This document shows, piece after piece, positions 34,906-44,040 of a stretch of DNA of 64,000 nt. Within the stretch, counting starts at the first letter, position 1, and the number at the start of each line of letters is the position of its first letter. The notes beneath the pieces are model-generated. The model was not told where the DNA came from, searched no databases, and saw only the letters and a program-made list of their open reading frames with translations. Origin of the DNA: Allomuricauda sp. CAU 1633 (GTDB lineage Bacteria > Bacteroidota > Bacteroidia > Flavobacteriales > Flavobacteriaceae). The DNA lies in assembly GCF_017313225.1 (NCBI RefSeq), contig NZ_JAFLNE010000002.1, positions 186,001-250,000 of the forward strand, in the 5' to 3' direction. A program made the translations under genes and the position numbers.

Positions 34906-36525
34906 ATGCAGACATTGGATACTTTTGATTGGATTACCATATCCATCTATTTTGTAGTGCTTTTGGGGATAGCGGTTTGGGTTATCGGAAAAAAGAAAGA
35001 AAACACCGAAGACTATTTCCTTGCGGGCAGAAACGTGGGGTGGTTCGTGGTTGGAGCATCTATTTTTGCCTCCAATATTGGGTCGGAACACGTTGTGGGT
35101 CTTGCTGGAGCTGGTGCCGGTGATCGTTTGCCCATGTTGATTTATGAAATCCAAGCCTGGGTTGTCTTGATTTTGGGTTGGGTATTCTTACCGTTTTATG
35201 CGCGGGCAGGAGTGTTCACGATGCCTGAATTCCTCGAAAAACGTTTTGATGCCCGTTCCCGATGGATTCTATCCGTGTTTTCCATCGTTGCTTACGTGCT
35301 CACGAAAATTTCTGTGACCATTTATGCAGGTGGCGTTGTGGTCTCCGCTTTGTTGGGAATCGATTTTTGGACTGGTGCCATCGCTACGGTTGTATTGACA
35401 GGTGTCTATACCATTTTGGGCGGAATGCGTGCCGTGGTCTATACCGAAACACTTCAAGCCATTATATTGATTATTGGAGCAGCTGCCCTTACCGTTATCG
35501 GATTGGATGAAGTAGGAGGCTGGGAAAGTATGAAACAAACCGTTACGCCCGAATATTTAAACATGTGGCGTTCCGCTTCGGACCCTGATTTTCCATGGCC
35601 ACCGCTTTTGATAGCAAGTACTATTACCGGGATTTGGTATTGGTGTACGGACCAATATATTGTGCAACGTGCCCTTACCGCCAAGAATATTAAGGAAGGA
35701 AGACGAGGTACCATTTTTGGAGCTTTGTTGAAGCTGATGCCTGTTTTCTTGTTTTTGATTCCAGGTGTTATCGCTTTGACCTTGAAAATGAGAGGTCAGT
35801 TGGAATGGGACACTCCAGACCAAGCGTTTCCCGTTTTGATGAGTAATTTATTGCCATCCGGCTTACGGGGATTGGTAGCTGCGGGTCTTTTGGCGGCCTT
35901 GATGAGCTCTTTGGCTTCTGTATTCAACTCATGTTCCACTTTGTTTACGGTGGACATTTATAAAAAGTTACGACCTAATACTCCAGAGAAGAAATTGGTG
36001 AGAACAGGTCAGATTGCTACCGTGATCGTTGTGATTATCGGTATCATCTGGATTCCGATTATGGCCAATATTTCTGGCGTGCTTTATGAATACCTACAAA
36101 GTGTGCAATCGTACATTGCACCGCCTATCACCGCGGTATTCTTATTGGGAATCTTCCATAAAAGAATCAACGCACAAGGTGCATTTGTCACTTTGATTGT
36201 TGGATTTGTAGTGGGAGCACTCCGAATTATTTTGGAGTTGGTTAAGGAATCCCTGGATCCAACTAGTTTTTGGTTCACTTTGGGAGATATGAACTTTTTG
36301 AGCTTTGCCTCATGGTTCTTCCTTTTCTGTATTATTTTGATTTTGGTGGTAAGCTATGCTACGGCGGCACCTCCGGCAGAAAAAGTAAAGAATTTGACCT
36401 ATGCTACCATTTCTGAAGAAGAAAAACAGCAGAACAAGGGTAGCTATAACTGGAAGGATATCGCCATATCCATATTGATTGTGGCCATTGTAATTTATGT
36501 GATGGTCTGGTTCAATGGGAAGTAG
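34906..36525 (+). CDS. Sodium/solute symporter family (SSS) transporter, likely L-arabinose uptake
   Basis: A 539-residue inner-membrane protein with 13-14 predicted membrane segments and a polar loop near ENTEDYFLAGRNVGWFVVG, the SGLT signature region. Further SSS marks are ASNIGSEHVVGLAGAGAG, YTILGGMRAVVYTETLQ, TDQYIVQRALTAKN and GLVAAGLLAALMSSLASVFN. As the only sugar transporter of the operon it should carry L-arabinose across the inner membrane with Na+. It is nine bases after the mutarotase stop and is followed by a strong terminator. Confidence 0.94.
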   Translation: MQTLDTFDWITISIYFVVLLGIAVWVIGKKKENTEDYFLAGRNVGWFVVGASIFASNIGSEHVVGLAGAGAGDRLPMLIYEIQAWVVLILGWVFLPFYARAGVFTMPEFLEKRFDARSRWILSVFSIVAYVLTKISVTIYAGGVVVSALLGIDFWTGAIATVVLTGVYTILGGMRAVVYTETLQAIILIIGAAALTVIGLDEVGGWESMKQTVTPEYLNMWRSASDPDFPWPPLLIASTITGIWYWCTDQYIVQRALTAKNIKEGRRGTIFGALLKLMPVFLFLIPGVIALTLKMRGQLEWDTPDQAFPVLMSNLLPSGLRGLVAAGLLAALMSSLASVFNSCSTLFTVDIYKKLRPNTPEKKLVRTGQIATVIVVIIGIIWIPIMANISGVLYEYLQSVQSYIAPPITAVFLLGIFHKRINAQGAFVTLIVGFVVGALRIILELVKESLDPTSFWFTLGDMNFLSFASWFFLFCIILILVVSYATAAPPAEKVKNLTYATISEEEKQQNKGSYNWKDIAISILIVAIVIYVMVWFNGK

Positions 36526-36545
36526 CAACTGATATTGAATGATAT

Positions 36546-36580
36546 AAAAAAAGCTGTAAGGAGAGCTTACAGCTTTTTTT
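36546..36580. terminator. Strong bidirectional intrinsic terminator
   Basis: A perfect 15-bp stem, A-rich at the base (arms 36546-36560 and 36566-36580), with a GAGAG loop and seven T on one side and seven A on the other. It ends the arabinose operon on the plus strand and, being symmetrical, also the convergent minus-strand gene that stops at 36607. Confidence 0.92.
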
Positions 36581-36606
36581 GTTTTGGGGTTTTTAACCTC
36601 TTGAGT

Positions 36607-39600
36607 CTAGGATTTTATTTTCTTATCCAAGAGAATCTGCAGCTCACTTTTCTTCAGTTGGTCATTAAACGTCTTGATTTCAACATTCATAAATCTCTTG
36701 AATTTTGTATCAACATCTTTTAGTCTCTTATTGAAAATGGAATAGACCTCTTCCTGTTGGTCTGTAGGTTTAAAGTCGACCCCCTTTCCGGTAATGTCGC
36801 TAGCAAGAGCGCTCAATCGGCCATAGAGTTTCATGGGCGACCTAAAGGCATCTTCCCGGGCACCTGTTAAATGAATGTCGTACAATGTGCCCGCTATCGA
36901 CTCTGCCAAAACCCGGAGTTCTTCAGCCTTTTTTGCATCAGCCTTATTTTTTAATTGAGGGATAACCTCGTTCAACTCGGCACGTATCGTTTCAATATCA
37001 TTGATCATGGTCACGGCCAAATTCATGGCATCGCGCAGTTCCAACGAAAAAGCCACTTGTTTTTCAATATCTTCCAAACTACCTTCGGTAGACGGGTCTT
37101 TTAATACGTCCACTTCACGAATGTATTCCTTGTCATCTACAATCAATTTGACTTTGTAAATACCAGGAACTGTTTTTGGGCCATATTGTCCGCGCATCAA
37201 ATCCAAATCCCAGGTGACCAAAGGTCTCCACCCTTCTCCGTTAAGTTGCACCCATGGTCTTCCGGGAGGCGTTGACTGCAGTTTGGGTTTATAGGTGGGT
37301 TCATACCTTAGGTCCCACATGACCCGGTTCACGCCCGCCTCTTTCTTTCCTTCCAGCGTTCGGATAAGCTCATCGGTTTCGGACAAAATCTGAATTTCAA
37401 CCTTCTCATGGTCACCATCCGCCAAATAATAGTTGATATCAGCACCATAAGCAGGATTTCTACCCGCATTGAGACTCGGTCCGTCCGTTTTTATGCTCTG
37501 TTTATCCTGAAATCGATACGCTTGGCGCAGACTGAACAAATGGGCATCGGTACCTTCAGCATCCATATCGTATTCCCGCAAGGGAGCAATATTGTCCAAA
37601 ATATAATAGCCCCTTCCGTAGGTGCCCACTACCAAATCATCAAAACGTTCTTGGATTTCCAACCAATAAACGGGAGCAGGAGGGAGGTTGTTTCGCAAAC
37701 GAATCCAACTTTCGCCATCATTGGTACTGATGTAGATTCCATTGTCAACACCAAGGTAGAGCATGCCCTCCCTTTTGGGGTCTTCTTTAATGACATGCGC
37801 AAAGCTGTGCACCGATTTTGGAACACTTCCACTGACCAATTTCCAGCTCTGACCGTAATCTGAAGTTTTGTAAACATAGGGGTCAAAATCACCCATTTGA
37901 TGAAGGTCCACAGCAATATACACCGTTCCTTTTTTAAAGCGCGAAACCTCAATATTGGTAATGGTTCCCCATTTGGGTAATCCTGTAATGTTTTTGGTCA
38001 CATTGGTCCATGTTTCACCACCATCCCTGGTCAAATTTACTTGGCCGTCATTGCTTCCAGTCCAGATAAGCCCAGGTTCCAGTTTAGATTCCACAATACT
38101 GAACAGCGTAGCGCCATCAAAGGTCATAAGATTATCAATGGCAACACCTCCAGAACTTTGCTGATGTGTTTTGTCGTTTAAAGTTAAATCTGGACTGATT
38201 ACCTGCCAGCTTTGCCCATTGTCATCACTTTTGTGCACAAACTGACTTCCTACGTACACACGATGGCGGGTATGGGGCGAAAACGCCAAGGGAAAGTTCC
38301 AATGCCAACGGTATTTGAGTTTGCCGGGTTCCCATCCGTACCCAGCCTCGGGCCAAACACGAACTTCTTGGGCATGGCCGGTACGGGCATTGTAACGTTG
38401 CAATCCACCATCATAACAGCCAGACCATACAATGTCGTTATCAAAGGGGTCAGGTTGCGCAAAGCCACTCTCACATCCTCCAACACCTTCCCACAAACCT
38501 AGAGGAATGTACCCTTGCAAGCTGTTGCTGGGACCTCTATAGGAATAACCATCTTGACGATTTCCGTACACATTGTATGGTATTTGGTCGTCCACGGCGG
38601 CGTGATACATTTGGGCGATGGGAAGCACCACCCGTTGAAAACTTTTGCTGTGATTTAAGGTGATACTGGCACATCCATCGTGAGCGACCATCATGCGGTC
38701 TGCATTGGTGGGGTCTAACCAAATATCGTGATTGTCGCCGCCAGCCGCATATCCTCCGGATATGGTTTTTCCTCCATCGGTAGAGGTGCTAAAACGGACA
38801 CTGGCAAAATAAAGCTCGTCGGGATTGTCGGGTGCAATGGCCATCCGAGTGTAATATGGAGCCCGCTCAGCAATGTCATGGTTACGGGTCTGCAAGGTCC
38901 AGGTATTTCCAAAATCCTCGGAGCGATATAGTGTAGGGCTATCAATTTCAAAAAGGGCATATACAATATTGGGATTGGAATACGAGATGGCCACGGCAGT
39001 CTTCCCAACGGGATTGTCCTTTCCTCCGGGCAAACCATATTTAGAGAGAGCTTCCCAAGATTCACCCCCATCCGTGGTTCGGTAAACGCCTCCACCGGGA
39101 CCACCACTGTTCAATCCCCATGTGTTTATATGTATGGACCACATCCCTACTAAAAGTCGGTCTGGATTTTTAGGGTCGATGGCCAACTCGGCAGCACCGG
39201 TGTTCTCATCGACAAAAAAGATTTTCTTCCAGGTTTTTCCGCCATCGGTGGTTTTAAAAACACCGCGGTCTTGCTGTGGCCCATAGGTATGGCCCAAGGC
39301 TGCGGCGTACACAATGTCTGGATTGGTTGGATGGACGATCACGCGACCAATACGGCCTGTTTTTTCCAATCCCATTTTTTTCCAGGTCTTTCCGGCATCT
39401 TCGGATTTATAAATGCCATCGCCCATGGCATGTGCTGGACGAATGACAAAGGTTTCTCCTGTTCCCGCCCAAACAATATCTGGGTTTGAGGGAGCAATGG
39501 CCAAAGACCCAATGGAAGAGACGTCTTGGTCATCAAAAATGGGCTCCCAGTTGATGCCGCCATCGGTGGTTTTCCATAGTCCACCAGAAGCAGCTCCGAT

Positions 39601-39768
39601 GTAATTGATCATCGGGTCTCCGGGCACACCGGCAATGGCAATGGCGCGGTTACCTTCGGGACCGATAAATCGGAATTCCAATTCATCAAAGACAGCTGGG
39701 TCGGTTTGAGCAAATGAGGTTAAAAAAAGCAATAAGAAAAGGGGAATCAGGGGAAATTTAGATTTCAT
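36607..39768 (-). CDS. Exported BNR/sortilin (VPS10)-like beta-propeller protein
   Basis: ATG at 39768 starts a signal peptide (FPLIPLFLLLFLTSFAQT); 13 codons upstream are probably untranslated. The ~1053-residue protein has many Asp-box/BNR repeats in its first 700 residues (TDGGINWEPI, TDGGKTWKKI, SDDNGQSWQVI, RDGGETWTNV), forming one or two seven- to ten-bladed propellers of the VPS10/sortilin and xyloglucanase type. A C-terminal ~300-residue region has a fibronectin-like beta segment (GVNRVMWDLRYEP) and helices. Such proteins are common in marine Bacteroidetes and usually called glycosyl hydrolase by propeller similarity, but no catalytic residues can be assigned here. It is convergent to the arabinose operon and probably not part of it. 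Confidence 0.88.
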   Translation of the reverse strand: MKSKFPLIPLFLLLFLTSFAQTDPAVFDELEFRFIGPEGNRAIAIAGVPGDPMINYIGAASGGLWKTTDGGINWEPIFDDQDVSSIGSLAIAPSNPDIVWAGTGETFVIRPAHAMGDGIYKSEDAGKTWKKMGLEKTGRIGRVIVHPTNPDIVYAAALGHTYGPQQDRGVFKTTDGGKTWKKIFFVDENTGAAELAIDPKNPDRLLVGMWSIHINTWGLNSGGPGGGVYRTTDGGESWEALSKYGLPGGKDNPVGKTAVAISYSNPNIVYALFEIDSPTLYRSEDFGNTWTLQTRNHDIAERAPYYTRMAIAPDNPDELYFASVRFSTSTDGGKTISGGYAAGGDNHDIWLDPTNADRMMVAHDGCASITLNHSKSFQRVVLPIAQMYHAAVDDQIPYNVYGNRQDGYSYRGPSNSLQGYIPLGLWEGVGGCESGFAQPDPFDNDIVWSGCYDGGLQRYNARTGHAQEVRVWPEAGYGWEPGKLKYRWHWNFPLAFSPHTRHRVYVGSQFVHKSDDNGQSWQVISPDLTLNDKTHQQSSGGVAIDNLMTFDGATLFSIVESKLEPGLIWTGSNDGQVNLTRDGGETWTNVTKNITGLPKWGTITNIEVSRFKKGTVYIAVDLHQMGDFDPYVYKTSDYGQSWKLVSGSVPKSVHSFAHVIKEDPKREGMLYLGVDNGIYISTNDGESWIRLRNNLPPAPVYWLEIQERFDDLVVGTYGRGYYILDNIAPLREYDMDAEGTDAHLFSLRQAYRFQDKQSIKTDGPSLNAGRNPAYGADINYYLADGDHEKVEIQILSETDELIRTLEGKKEAGVNRVMWDLRYEPTYKPKLQSTPPGRPWVQLNGEGWRPLVTWDLDLMRGQYGPKTVPGIYKVKLIVDDKEYIREVDVLKDPSTEGSLEDIEKQVAFSLELRDAMNLAVTMINDIETIRAELNEVIPQLKNKADAKKAEELRVLAESIAGTLYDIHLTGAREDAFRSPMKLYGRLSALASDITGKGVDFKPTDQQEEVYSIFNKRLKDVDTKFKRFMNVEIKTFNDQLKKSELQILLDKKIKS

Positions 39769-40066
39769 AGTGATTAATTCTAGCTTAAAACTATATAAGA
39801 TAGGCAATAAGCCTTGACAAGTTATCTGCCCTTTTTATTTTTAAAAGCTTTTCGGAAAAAGTGTGATTCTGTTTAGGATTATTGAAGCGAAACAGATAAA
39901 AACCAATAATGCTCTATTTTTTCATGGGAGTGCCAATAAACTCGTTATCAATGAGATTGATAGTATATTACCCCTCTTTGCCACCTGCGCAAATTTCTAA
40001 AATTTTCACCTTGTGAAAAAAAACGGGAGGGACCAGAACCTACCTATCGAAACTCCAATAAATAAA

Positions 40067-40172
40067 GGTGTTTCAGTTTTCCAAAATTTTATGCTCACCG
40101 AATCGGTGACTTTACAAAAACTTAACCTGTTTTGTGGGAAACCCCCAGTTTTTTTAAGATTTTCATGCAATG
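40067..40172 (+). repeat. Island leader repeat, copy 1
   Basis: A ~106-base element that recurs, diverged, at 45412-45518. The 37-base core 40067-40103 matches copy 2 at 28 positions without gaps; then CAGTTTTTTTA (40146-40156) and CAATG (40168-40172) recur at the same spacing to within one base. The core includes a perfect hairpin TCACCGA-A-TCGGTGA (40095-40109). It lies ~235 bases upstream of operon A. It could be a regulator site or a 5' leader with an attenuator-like hairpin and T tract. Confidence 0.7.
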
Positions 40173-40240
40173 AGAATTAATTATAATTGACTAATTTACA
40201 AGTGGTTAAAACAGCCGTGTTCCCTCATTATAGATTACCC

Positions 40241-40279
40241 TGACCAGAAACCTCTAGACATTTCCTCGACATCTGGTCA
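40241..40279 (+). promoter_or_regulatory. Inverted repeat upstream of operon A
   Basis: TGACCAGA at 40241-40248 is repeated in inverse at 40272-40279 with 23 bases between. It could be a two-site operator or a long hairpin in the leader. Nothing comparable was seen before operon B. Confidence 0.35.
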
Positions 40280-40356
40280 AAAAGATGATGGATATGGTAT
40301 GGTGATCGGTCGGCTTCCCCTTGTTCATTGAATATTTTCTAGTGCATATAAAATGG

Positions 40357-40370
40357 ATGGATATATCCAT
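40357..40370 (+). promoter_or_regulatory. Perfect 14-bp palindrome before operon A
   Basis: ATGGATATATCCAT is self-complementary and starts 51 bases before the metallopeptidase ATG. It is a candidate operator; no regulator gene lies in the island. Confidence 0.35.
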
Positions 40371-40407
40371 TGCAAATACATAAATAGTACCAATAAACTG
40401 GTTACCC

Positions 40408-42471
40408 ATGCGAATATTAAAAACAAGGAACCCAGATTTTAGGCATTTACGTGCCTATGCTTTTGATCCATCACTTTCACTGCAGATCGATACCGCAAAA
40501 ATCAATAGGATTACTTATGCCATTAAATGGGAAGATTTGGATCCAGGACCCTGTGGGGAATATCTTGAAGTGGTTGATTATGATCCGACCATATCACGTT
40601 TCTACACCGCGGTAGATTTGAACGAAAGAAATATTTTGGCGGACAACGGGATTCGGCCAAGTGTGAGTAACCCACAGTTTCATCAACAGATGGTATATGC
40701 CGTTGCCATGGCCACCATACAAAATTTTGAGCGTGCTTTGGGTAGAAAAATCATCTGGTCGCCAAGACTTACCAATGATGAAAACTTTGAGGAATATGTG
40801 CCCAGACTCAGGATTTATCCGCACGCACTAAGGGAGGCTAATGCGTTCTATAGTCCATATCGGAAAGCGCTCTTGTTTGGGTATTTCAATTCCACCCCTG
40901 CAAATAATGTGATCCACATGCCAAATTCGTTGGTGTTTACATGCTTAAGCCATGATGTTATTTCCCATGAGGTTACCCATGCCATTCTTGACGGCATCCA
41001 CCGGGATTACAACAACCCCACAAATCCGGATATGCTGGCATTCCACGAGGCCTTTGCCGATATCGTGGCACTGTTTCAACATTTTACCCATCCAGAGGTA
41101 TTGCGACACGAGATTGCCAATACTCGGGGCAATTTGGGAAATCAAAATCTGTTGGGCAAACTGGCACAGGAGCTTGGCTCGGCCATAGGGGGCTATGGTA
41201 GTTTGAGGGATGCCATTGGTAAAGTCAATGAATCAACGGGAAAATGGGAACCTAGGAAACCCGACCCAAATGATTATCAGAATGTGACACAGCCCCATGA
41301 AAGGGGGAGTATTTTGGTCGCCGCCATTTTCGATGCTTTTTTGACCATTTACGAAAACCGTATAGCCGACCTTCTCCGAATAGCGACCAATGGCACCGGT
41401 CTTTTGCAGGAGGGGGAGATTCACCCTGATTTGGCCAACCGACTTGCGCATGAGGCATCCAAGTCCGCCAAGCATGTGCTGAACATGTGTATTCGTGCCT
41501 TGGATTATTGCCCGCCCGTGGACCTCACTTTTGGGGATTATTTAAGGGCCATAATTACCGCGGATATTGATCTTATGAAGGAAGATTTTATGGATTACCG
41601 CCTTGCCTTTATCGATGCTTTCAGAAAGCGGGGCATTTATCCCAGAACCATAAAGACACTGAGTATTGAAACATTGAGTTATGAAGCGGTTGATTTGCAT
41701 TTAAGTGATTCGGGACGGCAGAATGGAAATTTAAACATCCAAAGCAACTATCAAACCCAATTTGATGAAACCTCGGCCAGATTGATAGAGATTATCATTG
41801 ATTTCTTAAAGGATTATGCCAAGGAAATACAGTACATCACCGATAGAAGGGAGATTTACGAAATCACCAAAAATTATATCGGAGGAGGTTATAGTGACTC
41901 AAACAAGTACCAAAAAGGCCTTCACCATCGTATAAAAGTGAAGTTTGGTGAAAACCCAAAATTTAGTGAAATGACGGGTTTGGCCTTTGTTCAAAACTTC
42001 GAACAACTAGGATTTAGGCTTGCAGGCAGCGGTTATTTTCCCTCTTTTCAGATCCAGAACCTTAGAGTGGTGTCCAGGGTGGGTCCCGATGACCAGAAAA
42101 TCAACCATGTTGTTTTTTCTATAACCCAAAAGAGTGGATGTAGTGTAGATCTGAACAATGCTATTAGCCATTTTATCCCTGATAACGATGATGTTTTGGA
42201 CGAAAATGAGAATTTCATTTTTCATGGAGGATGTACTTTGATCTTTGATCTGGATTCCAACGTGCTCAAGTATGCCATACACAAGCCGTTGCTGGATATT
42301 GAGGAGTTGAAAAAGAACAATGCCATCATCAATGCCGAAAGAGTATTGGCCCAATATCAATACCAGAGTTATGACATGCCCCTCCACATGGGCGAAGCCA
42401 GACGATATTTTGGTACACGGGCATCTGATTTTATGTTCACCGAACCTTTTGCAATATTACATCAACACTAA
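40408..42471 (+). CDS. Cytoplasmic thermolysin-like (gluzincin) metallopeptidase, multi-domain
   Basis: A 687-residue protein with no signal peptide or membrane segment. The zinc site is HEVTH at 187-191 (in SHDVISHEVTHAILDGIH) with the third ligand Glu214 in AFHEAFADIVALFQHF, 22 residues after the second His, close to the M4 thermolysin layout. About 200 more helical residues complete the peptidase domain. Residues ~440 to 687 form a separate, mostly beta region (GFRLAGSGYFPSFQIQNLRV) of unknown type. M4 enzymes are normally secreted with a propeptide; a cytoplasmic form without either is unusual. It is the first gene of an operon with an MBL-fold protein and a patatin. I do not recognise a named function. 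Confidence 0.82.
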   Translation: MRILKTRNPDFRHLRAYAFDPSLSLQIDTAKINRITYAIKWEDLDPGPCGEYLEVVDYDPTISRFYTAVDLNERNILADNGIRPSVSNPQFHQQMVYAVAMATIQNFERALGRKIIWSPRLTNDENFEEYVPRLRIYPHALREANAFYSPYRKALLFGYFNSTPANNVIHMPNSLVFTCLSHDVISHEVTHAILDGIHRDYNNPTNPDMLAFHEAFADIVALFQHFTHPEVLRHEIANTRGNLGNQNLLGKLAQELGSAIGGYGSLRDAIGKVNESTGKWEPRKPDPNDYQNVTQPHERGSILVAAIFDAFLTIYENRIADLLRIATNGTGLLQEGEIHPDLANRLAHEASKSAKHVLNMCIRALDYCPPVDLTFGDYLRAIITADIDLMKEDFMDYRLAFIDAFRKRGIYPRTIKTLSIETLSYEAVDLHLSDSGRQNGNLNIQSNYQTQFDETSARLIEIIIDFLKDYAKEIQYITDRREIYEITKNYIGGGYSDSNKYQKGLHHRIKVKFGENPKFSEMTGLAFVQNFEQLGFRLAGSGYFPSFQIQNLRVVSRVGPDDQKINHVVFSITQKSGCSVDLNNAISHFIPDNDDVLDENENFIFHGGCTLIFDLDSNVLKYAIHKPLLDIEELKKNNAIINAERVLAQYQYQSYDMPLHMGEARRYFGTRASDFMFTEPFAILHQH

Positions 42472-42481
42472 ATGCAGAACC

Positions 42482-44014
42482 ATGCCAGATGAAAAAATAA
42501 CTAAGGTCCAGATAAGGATGTACCGAATGGGAACGGGAGATTGTTTTGTACTCAAGTTTTTCTCCGGAAACAAGATTTCCTTTAAGATGATGATAGATGC
42601 TGGGGTATGGCAGAAGGGAAAAGATTATATAGAACCCTTTGTGAAGGATTTGAAAAAATATGTGAACAATCAAGTGGATGTCCTCGTGGTGACCCATGAA
42701 CATATGGATCATGTCCTTGCCTTTCAAAGATGCAGAGACCTGTTCATCAACGGATTTGAGGTAAAGCAGGTTTGGATGGGTTGGACAGAGGAAGATGGCG
42801 ACCCTAAGGTTGAAAAATGGAAAAAAACGTATGGGGAAAAGAAAAAAGCCTTGGCCATGGCATCCATTTTTCTAGATCAAGCCATTGCCTCCCCTGATTT
42901 TGCGCAACAGTTCAGTGGGCATAAATACGAAAACCAAATGTTGAACATCCGGAGTTCACAAGCTTCTGTAATCGGCGATTTTGCTGAATTGAATACCGGA
43001 ATGGAACGGAATCTGGGCGTTGCCGGCGAGTATAAGGGAGCTATGGAGGGCATGCGGATTGTAAAGGAGGAAATGGAAGTTGATGGATTTCGATATTTCA
43101 AGCCGGGCCAGGTAGTGAAGAACCATCCAGGTGCCAAGGGGCTGAAATTTTACGTACTGGGACCTCCAGAGCTTCATGATACAGTAGAACAGGAAGCAGG
43201 TGGACCTGGCGAATCCTTTGAGCATAGCCATAACATGGAAGACCACCGAGCTTTTTCGGAAGCCATTGATATGAAAAATCAAAGCGAGATGCCGTCATCC
43301 AAAATGCCCTTTGATGAAAAGTTCATTGACTATGGGACGACCGAATCCAGAAATCAAAAATCAGAAGATGGATTCGAAAAAGTGATGAAGGACATCAAGG
43401 AAAAATACGATACGGAACAATGGCGCAAGATCGATTACGATTGGCTTTTTAGCAGTGGCAATTTAGGGCTTCGGATGAACAGCCTTACAAACAACCTCAG
43501 TTTGGCATTGGCCATCGAGTTTGAGGATACCGGGGAAGTTCTTCTATTTCCTGGGGATGCCGAATTTGGGAGTTGGTCCAGTTGGCATAAGATTGATTGG
43601 GGGAACGAACAGGATCCCAATAAGAAACACTTAACCGAAGATTTGTTGAACAGGACGATTTTCTATAAGGTGGCCCACCATATGAGCCATAACGGAACAG
43701 CCGAAAGGCTGGGACTGGACATGATGACAAATCCTAAATTGACTGCCATGGCCACGTTGGATTACAAAGTCATAAGTAACGGGTGGAAAAATACCATGCC
43801 CAACAAGTTTATTCTTGATGACCTTTTGCTAAAAACCAAGGGGCGTTTGATCTTTACCAATGAAGAAGAAATAAAATATGACAAGCAAACCACTTTAACT
43901 GAAAAAATTGAGCAGGTAAGGGGACGAATGGATTCCGACGAGCGTACCGATTTTGCCAATAACTTCAAGACAGACAGCAATGGATTGTACCATGAACTGA
44001 CCCTAAAATTTTAA
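42482..44014 (+). CDS. ComEC-like metallo-beta-lactamase-fold hydrolase
   Basis: ATG 42482, 10 bases after the previous stop, is chosen; an upstream in-frame ATG would lie inside the metallopeptidase gene. The 510-residue protein begins MYRMGTGDCFVLKF, like the MBL domain of ComEC and related phage/defence proteins (usually GQGDxFLI). Metal-site motifs are THEHMDH (His72, His74, Asp76, His77), Asp359 in LLFPGDAEFG and His399/His400 in KVAHHMSHNG. A ~150-residue helical insertion (about 95-290) separates the halves. There is no export signal. Such enzymes hydrolyse phosphodiesters or nucleotides; the substrate here is unknown. It is sandwiched between a peptidase and a phospholipase. Confidence 0.85.
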   Translation: MPDEKITKVQIRMYRMGTGDCFVLKFFSGNKISFKMMIDAGVWQKGKDYIEPFVKDLKKYVNNQVDVLVVTHEHMDHVLAFQRCRDLFINGFEVKQVWMGWTEEDGDPKVEKWKKTYGEKKKALAMASIFLDQAIASPDFAQQFSGHKYENQMLNIRSSQASVIGDFAELNTGMERNLGVAGEYKGAMEGMRIVKEEMEVDGFRYFKPGQVVKNHPGAKGLKFYVLGPPELHDTVEQEAGGPGESFEHSHNMEDHRAFSEAIDMKNQSEMPSSKMPFDEKFIDYGTTESRNQKSEDGFEKVMKDIKEKYDTEQWRKIDYDWLFSSGNLGLRMNSLTNNLSLALAIEFEDTGEVLLFPGDAEFGSWSSWHKIDWGNEQDPNKKHLTEDLLNRTIFYKVAHHMSHNGTAERLGLDMMTNPKLTAMATLDYKVISNGWKNTMPNKFILDDLLLKTKGRLIFTNEEEIKYDKQTTLTEKIEQVRGRMDSDERTDFANNFKTDSNGLYHELTLKF

Positions 44015-44040
44015 ACACGCCATTTTATAATATCATTGCC

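Larger units (their letters stand above)
39769..40407. other. 639-base non-coding spacer between propeller gene and island
   Basis: No supportable gene. It holds the minus-strand promoter of the propeller gene, the first copy of the island leader repeat (40067-40172), an inverted repeat TGACCAGA/TCTGGTCA (40241-40248 and 40272-40279), and the perfect palindrome ATGGATATATCCAT (40357-40370) 38 bases before the island start codon. A 15-base stretch at 40026-40040 matches the tmRNA T-arm at 12 of 15 positions. Confidence 0.6.

Noticed and set aside
40241..40279. Terminal inverted repeats of an insertion sequence
   Set aside because: The arms are only 8 bp, 23 bases apart, and no transposase or target duplication is present.
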